Numbered from the stretch's first letter, positions 1-8,821 are shown. The stretch is DNA of 64,000 nt from Pseudooceanicola antarcticus (GCF_900215355.1 NZ_OBEA01000007.1:62001-126000); one strand, 5' to 3'. Made by a program: numbers and translations. Notes: generated by a model not told the origin, from the sequence alone.

Positions 1-219
1 ATCGGGGTCTTCGGCATGGGACTGGTGCTGGCCATCGCCGCGGCGATGATCTGGGTGCTCTCGGATCTCGGCCTGCTGGGGCTCGAGAATCGCAATTCGC
101 TGCTCTGGATCGGCATCATCTCCCTGTCGCTGGTGCTGGGCATCGGGCTCAGCTGGTCGCTGATCCGCCGGCGCCTCTCGGGCCAGGTCGATATCGACGA
201 CGTGGACGAGAACGACTGA
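1..219 (+). CDS. Small two-pass membrane protein, unknown function (N-terminus cut by window edge)
   Basis: The frame is open to the left edge and the first visible Met is at base 16, so a few N-terminal residues are probably missing. From that Met 67 residues are seen: two hydrophobic stretches (about residues 2-21 and 29-49), then a basic patch (RRR) and a very acidic tail ending in DDVDEND. This suggests an inner-membrane protein with a cytoplasmic acidic tail. I do not recognise the family. It lies about 210 bases upstream of secG on the same strand, with no terminator that I can see between them. Confidence 0.6.
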   Translation: MGVFGMGLVLAIAAAMIWVLSDLGLLGLENRNSLLWIGIISLSLVLGIGLSWSLIRRRLSGQVDIDDVDEND

Positions 220-431
220 CATCCCTGCCAGCCGCTGCCCCGCTGTTGCCGATAGGCCAGCCGCGCCTGTGCAGGCAGGGCGGCAACAGCTGCCTCGGGC
301 CATTCGGGGTTGCGGCGCGAGGCTCGGTGGCTTAGATAGCCGCCGAATGGCGCGATGGCGCCCGAAGACCCCAGACATCCCGGCGCCGACCCCCGGTTGC
401 GCGCGCCCCTCGACCGAAACGAGCTGTGTAT

Positions 432-797
432 ATGGAAAACGTCGTCCTGATCGTTCACCTGATCCTCGCGCTGGCGCTGATCGGCGTGGTGCTGCTGCAA
501 CGCTCGGAAGGCGGCGGCCTGGGCATGGGCGGCGGCGGCGGGACCCAAGGTCGTGCCGCGGCCACCGCGCTCGGCAAGGTCACCTGGGTGCTGGCGGGTG
601 CCTTCATCGTCACCTCGCTGGCCCTGACCATCGTCGCGGCCGAGAAATCCTCGGGCTCGTCGGTCCTCGACCGTCTGGCCCCCGCCCCCGAAGTGCAGGA
701 GGGTGCCGAGGAGGCGCCCGCCGCAGAAGGTGGCGACCTGCTGCCCCCGCCCTCGGGCGCCTCGGGCACCGACAACCTGACCCCCTCGGCCGACTGA
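432..797 (+). CDS. secG: Preprotein translocase subunit SecG
   Basis: SecG is the small accessory subunit of the SecYEG channel in the inner membrane. The 121-residue product has the family layout: a first membrane segment (about residues 1-20), the conserved QRSEGGGLGMGGG loop, a second membrane segment (about 48-70), then a low-complexity Ala/Pro/Glu tail typical of alphaproteobacterial SecG. An in-frame GTG lies two codons upstream (426). The ATG at 432 gives the usual N-terminus MENVVLIVHL. There is no clear Shine-Dalgarno sequence at either start. It is followed by pyrG on the same strand after 242 bases. Confidence 0.93.
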   Translation: MENVVLIVHLILALALIGVVLLQRSEGGGLGMGGGGGTQGRAAATALGKVTWVLAGAFIVTSLALTIVAAEKSSGSSVLDRLAPAPEVQEGAEEAPAAEGGDLLPPPSGASGTDNLTPSAD

Positions 798-887
798 CGG
801 ATCCGAGGCAGAACCGGAATGACACGTCCGGGCGCCCCCCGCGCCCGGTACGAAAACTTCCCCCCAGAACCCACAACACCTTGATGT

Positions 888-904
888 AGTGACGTGAAGT
901 CACT
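888..904. promoter_or_regulatory. Inverted repeat upstream of pyrG, possible operator or hairpin
   Basis: AGTGAC (888-893) and GTCACT (899-904) form a perfect six-base inverted repeat around a five-base spacer, 136 bases before pyrG. It could be a regulator site or a small hairpin in the secG-pyrG intergenic region. Nothing else identifies it. Confidence 0.25.
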
Positions 905-1039
905 CAGCATCTAGCGGCTGGCTGTTGCCAGATCCGAGCGAATCTGCTATCGCTCAAATCCCGTGATGCTGCGGCCTTTTGGCCGTCAGGGTGATCTATT
1001 GCGCGTTCGCGCTGAGTAATCCACGGGAGCCCCAGATCC

Positions 1040-2683
1040 ATGGCGAGATATGTTTTCATTACCGGCGGTGTTGTGTCGTCGCTTGGCAAGGGGCTGGCCT
1101 CTGCCGCCCTTGGCGCGCTGCTTCAGGCGCGTGGTTTCTCGGTGCGCCTGCGCAAGCTGGACCCCTACCTGAACGTCGATCCGGGCACCATGTCGCCCTT
1201 CGAGCACGGCGAGGTCTTCGTGACCGATGACGGCGCCGAGACCGACCTGGACCTTGGCCACTACGAGCGCTTCACCGGCGTTGCCGCGCGCAACACCGAC
1301 AGCGTTTCCTCGGGCCGGATCTATTCCAACGTGCTCGAGAAGGAGCGCCGCGGCGACTACCTGGGCAAGACCATCCAGGTGGTTCCCCACGTCACCAACG
1401 AGATCAAGGATTTCCTTGCCGTCGGTGACGACGAGGTGGACTTCATGCTCTGCGAGATCGGCGGCACCGTCGGCGATATCGAAGGCCTGCCCTTCTTCGA
1501 GGCGATCCGCCAGTTCAGCCACGACAAGCCGCGCGGCGAATGCATCTTCATGCACCTGACCCTGCTGCCCTACCTGGCCGCAAGCGGAGAGCTGAAGACC
1601 AAGCCGACGCAGCACTCGGTCAAGGAGCTGCAGTCGATCGGCATCGCGCCCGATATACTGGTCTGCCGTTCCGAGCAGCCGATCCCCGAGAAGGAGCGCG
1701 AGAAGATCGCCCTCTTCTGCAACGTGCGCAAGGAAGCGGTCGTGGCCGCCTATGACCTGGGCTCGATCTACGAGGCGCCGCTGGCCTACCACCGCGAGGG
1801 TCTCGACCAGGCGGTCCTGGATGCCTTCCAGATCTCGCCCGCGCCCAAGCCCGACCTGACCACCTGGCAGGACGTGCAGGACCGCATCCACAAGACCGAC
1901 GGCGCGGTGAAGATCGCCATCGTCGGCAAGTACGTTCAGCTCGAAGACGCCTACAAGTCGATCAAGGAAGCCCTAGTGCACGGTGGCATGGCCAACCGCA
2001 TCAAGGTGCAGGTCGAATGGGTCGACGCCGAGGTCTTCGACCACGAGGACGCCGCCCCCCATCTCGAGGGCTTCCATGCCATCCTGGTGCCCGGCGGCTT
2101 CGGCGAGCGTGGCACGGAAGGCAAGATCAAGGCCGCCGAATTCGCCCGCACCCGCAAGATCCCCTACCTCGGCATCTGCCTCGGCATGCAGATGGCGGTG
2201 ATCGAGGCCGCGCGCAACCTCGCCAAGATCGAGGCCGCGGGCTCCGAGGAATTCGACCACGAGGCGGGCCAGAAGCGGTTCGAGCCGGTGGTCTATCACC
2301 TCAAGGAATGGGTGAAGGGCAACCACGCCGTGAAGCGCAAGGTCGATGACGACAAGGGCGGCACCATGCGTCTTGGCGCCTATACCGCGCATCTGGCCGA
2401 AGGCTCCAAGGTGGCCGAGGTCTATGGCACGACCGAGATCGAGGAACGCCACCGTCACCGCTACGAGGTCGACATCAAGTACCGCGAGAAGCTTGAGGAA
2501 TGCGGGCTGACCTTCTCGGGCATGTCGCCCGACGGCCGCCTGCCGGAGATCGTCGAGGTCAAGGACCACCCCTGGTTCATCGGCGTGCAGTTCCACCCCG
2601 AGCTCAAGTCCAAGCCCTTCGCGCCGCATCCGCTGTTTGCCGATTTCGTGCGCGCCGCAAAGGACGTGTCGCGGCTGGTGTGA
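1040..2683 (+). CDS. pyrG: CTP synthase (glutamine hydrolysing)
   Basis: Cytoplasmic CTP synthase makes CTP from UTP with ATP and glutamine, the last step of pyrimidine nucleotide synthesis. The 547-residue length is normal. The N-terminal amidoligase domain opens with the P-loop-like [13 protein letters not shown] (about residues 6-18). The C-terminal class I glutaminase domain (about 290-540) carries the nucleophile Cys380 in GICLGMQ and the His/Glu pair in QFHPE. The ATG at 1040 is preceded by GGGAGCCCC. A strong hairpin terminator follows at 2729. Confidence 0.98.
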   Translation: MARYVFITGGVVSSLGKGLASAALGALLQARGFSVRLRKLDPYLNVDPGTMSPFEHGEVFVTDDGAETDLDLGHYERFTGVAARNTDSVSSGRIYSNVLEKERRGDYLGKTIQVVPHVTNEIKDFLAVGDDEVDFMLCEIGGTVGDIEGLPFFEAIRQFSHDKPRGECIFMHLTLLPYLAASGELKTKPTQHSVKELQSIGIAPDILVCRSEQPIPEKEREKIALFCNVRKEAVVAAYDLGSIYEAPLAYHREGLDQAVLDAFQISPAPKPDLTTWQDVQDRIHKTDGAVKIAIVGKYVQLEDAYKSIKEALVHGGMANRIKVQVEWVDAEVFDHEDAAPHLEGFHAILVPGGFGERGTEGKIKAAEFARTRKIPYLGICLGMQMAVIEAARNLAKIEAAGSEEFDHEAGQKRFEPVVYHLKEWVKGNHAVKRKVDDDKGGTMRLGAYTAHLAEGSKVAEVYGTTEIEERHRHRYEVDIKYREKLEECGLTFSGMSPDGRLPEIVEVKDHPWFIGVQFHPELKSKPFAPHPLFADFVRAAKDVSRLV

Positions 2684-2728
2684 TCCGGCGACAGCGCCGG
2701 CCTGACAGAGGCTCGGCACCAAGATCCG

Positions 2729-2767
2729 ATGGCCGCCACGGGAGAGATCCCTGGCGGCCATTTCTTT
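2729..2767 (+). terminator. Rho-independent terminator after pyrG
   Basis: ATGGCCGCCA (2729-2738) pairs perfectly with TGGCGGCCAT (2752-2761), with an inner GGGA/TCCC pairing, followed by TTCTTT. It sits 45 bases after the pyrG stop. A smaller hairpin, CCGGCG-ACAG-CGCCGG, lies at 2685-2700. Confidence 0.8.
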
Positions 2768-3045
2768 GCGCAAAGGACTCGCAGGGCCGGAGGCGACAAG
2801 CGGTTTCGGGTCACTGTCGGACGGCACGGCAAAGGCGCTGCCGGCAAGGCTGGCGAAAGGCGGGGGAAGATAGGCGCGACCTGGCTGCTGCAACGGCTGG
2901 GACCACCGGCCGCGACCTTGATCCGAGGCCCCTAACTGCGCCTGCCCTTGGGTCAAGTGAACCGGGCCGTCACCCGCGCGCGGGAACCCGTTGGCCCCGG
3001 CCGCCGTTATCCTAGCAGAACCCGTGTTCCGCAAAGGAGAAAGAA
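2768..3045. other. Intergenic stretch, no gene seen
   Basis: About 280 bases of GC-rich sequence between the pyrG terminator and a tiny membrane peptide gene. I see no coding pattern beyond chance open frames. The last bases hold the strong ribosome site AAAGGAGAAAGA for that peptide. Confidence 0.4.
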
Positions 3046-3114
3046 ATGAACGCCATCATCTATCTGGTCGGCCTGATCGTCATCGTCCTGGCCATCGTGC
3101 AATTCGTGCTCTGA
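3046..3114 (+). CDS. 22-residue single-pass membrane peptide
   Basis: A very short ORF, MNAIIYLVGLIVIVLAIVQF followed by VL and a TGA stop. It is almost entirely a single hydrophobic helix. The ribosome site AAAGGAGAAAGA just before the ATG is one of the best in the window, which argues for real translation. The product would be a bitopic inner-membrane peptide; its role is unknown. It is convergent with the next gene, whose stop codon lies five bases away. It is too short for routine gene callers. Confidence 0.65.
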   Translation: MNAIIYLVGLIVIVLAIVQFVL

Positions 3115-3118
3115 GCGC

Positions 3119-3490
3119 CTAGTCGCGTACCATCTGCACGTTGTCGAAGCGGAACATCCCATCGTCATTGCTGCCCCACATCCGGTCGCCTGCCACCTTC
3201 AGGTGGAAGCTGTCCGGCCGCCAGTTCCAATTGGTGGTCTCGACCAGCTCACAGGTGAGCCAGAGCTCACCCTCTCCCTCGGTGATGCGGCAGGTTTGCA
3301 GGGTTTCGTTGCGCGAGGAGTTGAGCTCCAGCCGGGCACGACAGAGCGGGGGCGCGAAGCTGATGCGGCCCTCGTATTCGCCTCCGAAGTTCATCTGCCA
3401 GGTGCCGCCGGTGAAACAGGCAGGCAGCCCGGCCTGGGCTGACAGGGGCAGAACGGCAAACAGCAAGGCGGGAAGAACGAGACGAAACAT
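3119..3490 (-). CDS. Secreted protein of unknown function
   Basis: The chosen start MFRLVLPALLFAVLPLSAQA gives a clean Sec signal peptide cleaved after AQA, leaving a mature domain of about 100 residues. An in-frame start 14 codons upstream would put a hydrophilic stretch before the signal. The mature part has paired cysteines (LPACF, PLCRA, LQTCRI, LTCEL) and many Trp/Asn residues (WQMNFGGEYEG, NWNWRPDSF), suggesting a small disulfide-bonded beta-rich periplasmic domain that may bind carbohydrate or lipid. The family is not recognised. It ends convergently against the 22-residue peptide gene. Confidence 0.72.
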   Translation of the reverse strand: MFRLVLPALLFAVLPLSAQAGLPACFTGGTWQMNFGGEYEGRISFAPPLCRARLELNSSRNETLQTCRITEGEGELWLTCELVETTNWNWRPDSFHLKVAGDRMWGSNDDGMFRFDNVQMVRD

Positions 3491-3627
3491 CCGGGTCCGG
3501 TAATCTGAAATGTGAATTAAGTAATGCTTCAAGCCTATGCGGACCGTCCCTCAACGCCAGTGCCAATGTGCATGGCGCCCGCTCCTGACAGGTACGAATG
3601 GCAATTCTGCCACTGATGACAGCAATC

Positions 3628-3651
3628 GGGCCGCCCAGAGGCGGCCCTTTT
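3628..3651 (+). terminator. Plus-strand terminator without an obvious plus-strand gene
   Basis: GGGCCGCC (3628-3635) and GGCGGCCC (3640-3647) form an eight-base stem with a four-base loop, followed by TTTT. Read on the minus strand there is no U-tract. Both neighbouring genes are on the minus strand. Confidence 0.6.
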
Positions 3652-3692
3652 CAATGTGAGCAAACGGGTTGCGCCCAACCCGCCGGCAGGGC

Positions 3693-4457
3693 CTAGACCA
3701 GCGGCAACCCGACCAACGCCCGCCCCTCGGCGGTCTTCAGCGAGAAGTCGGTGCCCCGGTAACCATCCGCCGCCGGCGTGGTCAGCCACGCGATGGACTG
3801 CGCCACCCAGTCGGCGGGGATATGGGCCGACCAGTCCAGCTGGCTGACCGGATTGACCCCCGATGCGCGGATCTGCTCCTGCATCCCCGTGGCCACTGTG
3901 CCGGGGCTCAGCCCGAAGACCCGAAGGCCCTGGTCCCGATACTCGTGATCGGCCAGGCGGGTCAGCGAGAGCACCGCGGCCTTCGTGGCGCAATAGTGGC
4001 TCCAGCCCTCCAGCGCAGAGGTGGCCGCCCCCGAAGAGATGTTGACGATGGTGCCGCGCCCACGTGCGGCCATGGCCGGGATGGCGTATCGCAGGCCGTG
4101 GTAAACCCCCTTGAGGTTCACATCGACCACCCTGCCCCAGGCTTCGGGCGCGCTGTCGCCCAGCCTTGCGATCGGGTCGATGAGGCCCGCGTTGTTGACC
4201 AGCAGGTCGATGCCCCCGGTCTCTTCCAGCGCCGCCTCCACCAGGGCCCTGACCTGCGCGGGATCGGCCACATCAGTGGGCCAGACACAGGCGCTGGCGC
4301 CTCGGTCCGCGAGATCACCGGCAATCACGCGCAGACGCGCTTCGTCGCGGGCCGCCAACACCACGTGGGCGCCAAGTGCCGCGAAATGCCGGGCGGTTGC
4401 CTCTCCGATGCCACGGCTGGCGCCGGTGACGATCACTGTTTTGTCCTTGAAACTCAT
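3693..4457 (-). CDS. Short-chain dehydrogenase/reductase (SDR), NAD(P)-dependent
   Basis: A classical SDR of 254 residues. It has the Rossmann glycine motif TGASRGIG (residues 11-18), NNAG (88-91), the active-site Asn114 in DVNLKG, Ser141/142, and the catalytic YxxxK pair Tyr155/Lys159. It would oxidise or reduce an alcohol/carbonyl in the cytoplasm; the substrate cannot be told. It is divergent from a LysR gene, its likely regulator. Its ATG overlaps the stop of a 14-codon ORF (4454-4498) that carries the only good ribosome site, so translation may be coupled. Confidence 0.9.
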   Translation of the reverse strand: MSFKDKTVIVTGASRGIGEATARHFAALGAHVVLAARDEARLRVIAGDLADRGASACVWPTDVADPAQVRALVEAALEETGGIDLLVNNAGLIDPIARLGDSAPEAWGRVVDVNLKGVYHGLRYAIPAMAARGRGTIVNISSGAATSALEGWSHYCATKAAVLSLTRLADHEYRDQGLRVFGLSPGTVATGMQEQIRASGVNPVSQLDWSAHIPADWVAQSIAWLTTPAADGYRGTDFSLKTAEGRALVGLPLV

Positions 4458-4498
4458 GCGGGCACCCCCGAACGGGTGTAGCGGGTGATATCGGGCAT
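4454..4498 (-). CDS. 14-residue mini-ORF coupled to the SDR gene
   Basis: Reading MPDITRYTRSGVPA and then TGA, this tiny frame starts with ATG right after GCAAGGAGGCACAG, a near-perfect ribosome site. Its stop overlaps the SDR start as ATGA. The SDR start itself has no comparable site. This looks like a leader ORF that delivers ribosomes to the SDR gene, or the remaining head of an upstream gene that was lost. I cannot decide between these. Confidence 0.4.
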   Translation of the reverse strand: MPDITRYTRSGVPA

Positions 4499-4601
4499 CT
4501 GTGCCTCCTTGCTGACCATTGCCGGTGCGGAAGGGTTTATTGCCGGGACAATCCGCAATAAATTACGTGATGAACCGGATACTCATGCACAGATTGCACG
4601 A

Positions 4602-5516
4602 ATGAACCTGAAAGACCTCGCCCTGATCCAGGACATCGCCCGGCTGGGGAGCTTCGCCGCCGTCGCGCGCACGCGCGGGGTCGATCCCTCGTCGGTCGGG
4701 CGGCTGGTGGCCGGGATCGAGACCGAGCTGGGACTGCGGCTCTTCTCGCGCACCACCCGCCGGATGGAGCTGACCGAGGCGGGCGCGCTCTACCTGTCAC
4801 GCATCGCCCCGCTGACGGAAGAGCTGGAGCGCGCCAGGGAAGACGCCAGGGCGATCCAGTCGGAACCGCGCGGCACCCTGCGCCTCTCTGCCTCGGCCAG
4901 CTTCGGGCAACAGGTCATCGTCCCGCGCCTGGCGGGGTTCCGGGCGGCCTACCCCGAGGTGGCGATAGAAGGGATCTTCTCGGACGGGCAAAGCGACCTC
5001 GTGGCCGACCGGATCGACCTGGCCATCCGCCTCGCCCCGGAGGTCGAGGGCGATTACGTGGTGAGCAAGCTGATGGATACCCGCTACCGGGTCGTGGCCT
5101 CGCCAGAGTACCTGGCAAAGGCCCCGCCCCTTGTGCGGCCAGGGGACCTGGCCGATCACCGTGCGATCCTCTTTCCCCTGCGCGACTATCGCTCTCGCTG
5201 GCTGTTCCGCGACGAGGCGGGCCGGGTGACAGAGCAGCCGGTCGCCGGAGACATGCTGCTGTCCCCTGCCGGAGCGATCCGCGATGCCGCCGTGGCGGGC
5301 CTGGGCCCTGCCCTGCTTCCCGGCTGGCTGATCGCCGGGGACCTGGCGGCGGGGGCCCTCTGCCCCTGCATCGAGGGTTGGCAGGTCACCGCTACGACCT
5401 TTGAAACGGCCGCCTGGCTGGTCTACCCCAGCCGCAGCTACGTGCCGGGCAAGGTGAGGGCGATGATCGATTACCTGAAAGAAGAGATGCGGCGCAGCCA
5501 GACGACCAGGGGCTGA
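4602..5516 (+). CDS. LysR-family transcriptional regulator
   Basis: The 304-residue protein begins MNLKDLALIQDIARLGSFAA. The N-terminal winged helix-turn-helix (about residues 1-60; RGVDPSSVGRLVAGIETEL) is followed by the substrate-binding domain (about 90-290). The frame is open 39 codons further upstream, but the ATG at 4602 matches the family N-terminus. It is divergent from the SDR dehydrogenase at 3693-4457, with 144 bases between their starts, so it most likely controls that gene. The inducer is unknown. Confidence 0.9.
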   Translation: MNLKDLALIQDIARLGSFAAVARTRGVDPSSVGRLVAGIETELGLRLFSRTTRRMELTEAGALYLSRIAPLTEELERAREDARAIQSEPRGTLRLSASASFGQQVIVPRLAGFRAAYPEVAIEGIFSDGQSDLVADRIDLAIRLAPEVEGDYVVSKLMDTRYRVVASPEYLAKAPPLVRPGDLADHRAILFPLRDYRSRWLFRDEAGRVTEQPVAGDMLLSPAGAIRDAAVAGLGPALLPGWLIAGDLAAGALCPCIEGWQVTATTFETAAWLVYPSRSYVPGKVRAMIDYLKEEMRRSQTTRG

Positions 5517-5541
5517 CCCAAGCGTCGCGGCTGTGATGCAA

Positions 5542-5575
5542 GGGGCCGCTCTCGGGCGGCCCCCTGCCTTGTTCC
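5542..5575. terminator. Hairpin terminator between convergent LysR and MFS genes
   Basis: GGGGCCGC (5542-5549) pairs with GCGGCCCC (5556-5563) across a six-base loop, followed by a short T-containing run (CTGCCTTGTT). It lies between the stops of two convergent genes and may serve both. Confidence 0.55.
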
Positions 5576-5584
5576 AGGGTGGTT

Positions 5585-6880
5585 TCAGACCTTGTCGCGG
5601 CCCATGGCCAGCACGCAGAGCAGCGTGATCGCGGCGGCCAGCAGCATGTAATAGCCCACGTATTCCATGCCGTAGCTCGATTGCAGCCAGGTGGCGATAT
5701 AGGGGGCCAGCGAGGCGCCGACGATACCGGCGAAGTTGAAGGCCAGCGACGAGCCCGTGTAGCGCACCGAGGTCGGGAAAGGCGCGGCCAGCACGGCTCC
5801 GATGATGCCGTAGGAGAAGCCCATGAGCGCCATGCCGATGGTCACGAAGCCGTAGACACCCGCCAGCGAACCCGACAGCAACGGCGCCAGCGCAAAGGAG
5901 AAGGCCCCGATGGCCACGGTCACCCAGAGCAGCAGCGTGAAGCGGCTGATCCGGTCGGCCAGCTTGCCCGCCACCGGGATGAAGGCCCCGAAGACCACCG
6001 CACCCCAGAGCTGCACCCGCAGCGCCTCGGGCAGGGACATTTCCAGCACCTTGACGTTGTAGCTCAGCAGGTAGGCCGAGCCGATGTAGAACAGCACGAA
6101 GGTCGAGAGCGCCACGAAGGTACCCAGGAAGAGGCTGCGCTTGTGGTTGCGGAAGATCTCGACGAAGGGCACGGCGACGCGCTCTTCCTTGTCGATGGCC
6201 TTCTGGAAGGCAGGCGTTTCCGCCAGCGACAGGCGCACCCAGAGGCCGATGGCAATCAGCAGCATCGAGAACAGGAAGGGGATGCGCCAGCCCCAGGCCA
6301 GCAGGTCATCGCGGCTCATGAAGGCCAGCAGGATCGAGAACAGCCCCGACGACAGGAAGAGACCCACCGGCGCGCCGAGCTGCGGGAACATGCCGTACCA
6401 GGACTTCTTGCCCTCGGGCGCGTTCTCGGTGGCGATCAGCACCGCGCCGCCCCATTCACCGCCCAGGCCGAAGCCCTGGCCGAAGCGGCAGAGCGCCAGC
6501 AGCGCGGGCGCCGCGACGCCGATCTGCGCATAGGTCGGCAGGAGGCCGATGATGACGGTCGAGATGCCCATGGTCAGCAGCGCCGCCACCAGCGTCGCCT
6601 TGCGGCCCACCTTGTCGCCGAAGTGGCCGAAGACCACCGCGCCCAGGGGACGGGCGAAGAAGGCGATCGAGAAGGTGGCGAAGGAGGCCAGCAGCGCCGT
6701 GGTCGGGTCCTCTCCGGGGAAGAAGAGCGCCGGGAAGACCAGCACGGCCGCGGTGGCATAGATGTAGAAGTCGAAGAATTCGATGGTGGTGCCGATCAGG
6801 CTGGCCAGCAGCACCCGCGAAGGCTTGTTCAGGGGCGCCGCCTCGGTCGCCGTGGCAGGCGTGGAGGTCATGTCAGTCAT
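5585..6880 (-). CDS. MFS transporter, metabolite:H+ symporter (MHS) type
   Basis: The 431-residue protein has about 12 hydrophobic segments and the MHS-subfamily signatures: LIGTTIEFFDFYIYA in the first helix (about residues 28-42), RPLGAVVFGHFGDKVGRK in the loop between helices 2 and 3 (about 78-95), and WGGAVLIATENAPEGKKSWY in the middle of the N-half. Relatives such as ProP, KgtP and ShiA import small organic acids or osmolytes with protons; the substrate here cannot be read. It is convergent with the LysR gene and divergent from ppk2. Confidence 0.9.
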   Translation of the reverse strand: MTDMTSTPATATEAAPLNKPSRVLLASLIGTTIEFFDFYIYATAAVLVFPALFFPGEDPTTALLASFATFSIAFFARPLGAVVFGHFGDKVGRKATLVAALLTMGISTVIIGLLPTYAQIGVAAPALLALCRFGQGFGLGGEWGGAVLIATENAPEGKKSWYGMFPQLGAPVGLFLSSGLFSILLAFMSRDDLLAWGWRIPFLFSMLLIAIGLWVRLSLAETPAFQKAIDKEERVAVPFVEIFRNHKRSLFLGTFVALSTFVLFYIGSAYLLSYNVKVLEMSLPEALRVQLWGAVVFGAFIPVAGKLADRISRFTLLLWVTVAIGAFSFALAPLLSGSLAGVYGFVTIGMALMGFSYGIIGAVLAAPFPTSVRYTGSSLAFNFAGIVGASLAPYIATWLQSSYGMEYVGYYMLLAAAITLLCVLAMGRDKV

Positions 6881-7145
6881 CAGTTTGTCCGTTTCAATGC
6901 GTCACGCCCCCTCCTCCCCCAGGCGGCGAACCCGGCGCCTAGCGCAACAAAGCTGCCGCCAAAAGCCGAAACGGGTAACTTTCGGCCCTCACATGGCGGG
7001 TTTGACGGAATCGCATATCTGTTGACAGCCACAACTGCTCAAAGCGCGCCCTATCGCCGCTGCCAAAGAACCGTTACAATCTCGTGATTTAAGAGGCACC
7101 CAGCATCCGTTCCGGCCCCTTCCGCCCCCGTTTACAGAGGATCTC

Positions 7146-8078
7146 ATGACCAAGGACATTCCTTCCCCCGACAATTCCACCGATGCCGAAGACTGGCTGG
7201 AGGCGGAGCTGCGGGACACGCTCGACGAGGACTACGAGATCGAGCTGGAAGATGCCGTGCTGTCGATGAAGATCCGCGAGATCTACCGCAATGCCCATGG
7301 CCCCTCGATCCCGCGACCGCAGTACTTCCACGACCTGCTGCGCCTGCAGTCCGAGCTGATCAAGCTGCAGGACTGGGTGGTGCACAACAAGCAGAAGGTC
7401 GTGGTGATCTTCGAGGGCCGCGACAGCGCCGGCAAGGGCGGGGTGATCAAGCGCATCTCGCAGCGACTCAACCCGCGGGTGGTGCGCACCGTGGCCCTGC
7501 CCGCTCCCTCCGAGCGCGAGAAGTCCCAGTGGTACTTCCAGCGCTACGTGCCGCATCTGCCCGCGGCCGGTGAAATCGTCCTCTTCGACCGCTCCTGGTA
7601 CAACCGTGCCGGTGTCGAGCGCGTCATGGGCTTTGCCAGCGAAGACCAGGTGCAGCAATTCTTCGACGATGTGCCGGAATTCGAGCGCATGCTGGTGCGC
7701 TCCGGCATCCGGGTGGTGAAATACTGGTTCTCGGTCAGCGATGAAGAGCAGCAGATGCGCTTCCTGATACGCATCCACGATCCGCTGAAGCAATGGAAGC
7801 TTTCGCCAATGGATTTGCAAAGCCGCATCCGCTGGGAGGATTACACCAAGGCCAAGGAAGAGATGTTCGAGCGTACCAATATCCCCGAGGCGCCCTGGTA
7901 CATCGTGCCCGGCAATGACAAGAAACGCGCACGGCTGAACTGCATGGATCACCTGCTGACGCTCTTCCCCTACGAGGACGTGCCCCAGGAAGAGATCAAC
8001 CTGCCGGAACGGATCTACAACTCCGATTACGAGCGCTCGGTGCTTCCGCCCGAGCTCTACGTGCCGTCGAAATACTGA
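7146..8078 (+). CDS. ppk2: Polyphosphate kinase 2 (PPK2, one-domain)
   Basis: PPK2 enzymes transfer phosphate between polyphosphate and nucleoside diphosphates or monophosphates. The 310-residue product is one P-loop kinase domain with Walker A GRDSAGKGG (residues 91-99) and the Walker B/lid signature LFDRSWYNRAG (146-156). It also has the family's FLIRIHDPLKQWKLSPMDLQ region. The N-terminal 45 residues are acidic. The single-domain length fits class I, which mostly phosphorylates NDPs; that is inferred. Its presence next to a PHB region in the same genome suggests polyphosphate storage. Confidence 0.95.
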   Translation: MTKDIPSPDNSTDAEDWLEAELRDTLDEDYEIELEDAVLSMKIREIYRNAHGPSIPRPQYFHDLLRLQSELIKLQDWVVHNKQKVVVIFEGRDSAGKGGVIKRISQRLNPRVVRTVALPAPSEREKSQWYFQRYVPHLPAAGEIVLFDRSWYNRAGVERVMGFASEDQVQQFFDDVPEFERMLVRSGIRVVKYWFSVSDEEQQMRFLIRIHDPLKQWKLSPMDLQSRIRWEDYTKAKEEMFERTNIPEAPWYIVPGNDKKRARLNCMDHLLTLFPYEDVPQEEINLPERIYNSDYERSVLPPELYVPSKY

Positions 8079-8214
8079 AAAATGGCAAAACCGGCGCGAT
8101 TTCCCGAATCAAGGCGCGGCTATTTCCGCAGATGACCGGACAATAAAGAGCGCCTACCGGCCATTCAAATGCAGGACGAATCTCTTTTGCCCCATTGCAA
8201 TTGGCCGGCGAATT

Positions 8215-8742
8215 TCAGGCAAATAGCGGAGAGATCAGCTTGCCCAAAAGGCTCTTGTTGTTTTTCTGGACCCGGCGGCGCCCCTTGTGGGTGCCGGTGG
8301 TCATCATCGGAGACACCACGGCGGCATTCAGCTGCCAGCGGCCCGGGGTGCCGCGCTTGATGTCCTCGCCCTGGGCGTCCATCCAGGCCACAAGGCGCTC
8401 GGCGCCGATCATCTGACGGGTGGGGTCGGGAAGGTAGAAACCCGCGTTAATGCGCTGACATAGCGCATCCAGCTGGGCACAGCGCCCCTGGGCGGGTCCG
8501 GCGACGTTCTGCCTTGGAATCTTGTTGAAATGCTCGGGTTCGGCATTCATGAAAAGGGTCAGGGCAGAGCCCAGGTCGACGCAGATCTGGGCGGAAATCC
8601 AGCCGATGACCTCGTGGGACTCCTGGTCCCATTCCACCGCTCGGGCCATGGCGCAAACCTGTCGACCGGTGGCGCGACGCATGGCTTCCAACCGCTCTGC
8701 AGCGGAGGATTCGACCCAGTCAATCCGAGCTAATGAGGGCAT
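8215..8742 (-). CDS. Conserved-looking protein of unknown function
   Basis: Starting at MPSLARIDW (GGGAG ribosome site upstream), the product has 175 residues, no signal peptide and no membrane segment. The first 90 residues are helical and mixed in charge. There are scattered cysteines and a basic C-terminus (HKGRRRVQKNNKSLLGKL). I do not recognise a family. It is divergent from the TerB-like gene, and the region between them holds three palindromes. Confidence 0.6.
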   Translation of the reverse strand: MPSLARIDWVESSAAERLEAMRRATGRQVCAMARAVEWDQESHEVIGWISAQICVDLGSALTLFMNAEPEHFNKIPRQNVAGPAQGRCAQLDALCQRINAGFYLPDPTRQMIGAERLVAWMDAQGEDIKRGTPGRWQLNAAVVSPMMTTGTHKGRRRVQKNNKSLLGKLISPLFA

Positions 8743-8801
8743 TCTGCACACTCCCGGTCCCACACGATGACCCGCTTCTTCTCAGGACATTGGGAAGGAA
8801 C

Positions 8802-8821
8802 TTGGTCACAATTATGACCAA
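8802..8821. promoter_or_regulatory. 20-base near-perfect palindrome, likely operator
   Basis: TTGGTCA (8802-8808) and TGACCAA (8815-8821) are perfect inverted repeats around CAATTA; 18 of 20 positions are symmetric. The site lies 60 bases upstream of the minus-strand unknown gene and 126 bases upstream of the TerB-like gene. The half-site GGTCA recurs at 8878-8890. Confidence 0.55.

Noticed and set aside
220-431. tRNA gene between the small membrane protein and secG
   Set aside because: No cloverleaf or TTCRA loop could be assembled; hairpins there are unconnected.
971-985. CGGCC-TTTT-GGCCG as a terminator before pyrG
   Set aside because: The stem is only five base pairs and no U-tract follows on either strand.
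7022-7050. TTGACA promoter for ppk2
   Set aside because: No acceptable -10 at 16-18 bases; the next TAT-like word is 23 bases away.
5579-7087. 502-codon plus-strand frame opposite the MFS gene
   Set aside because: Its composition (Arg/Gln/Gly/His-rich) is a shadow of the real minus-strand transporter with its membrane helices.
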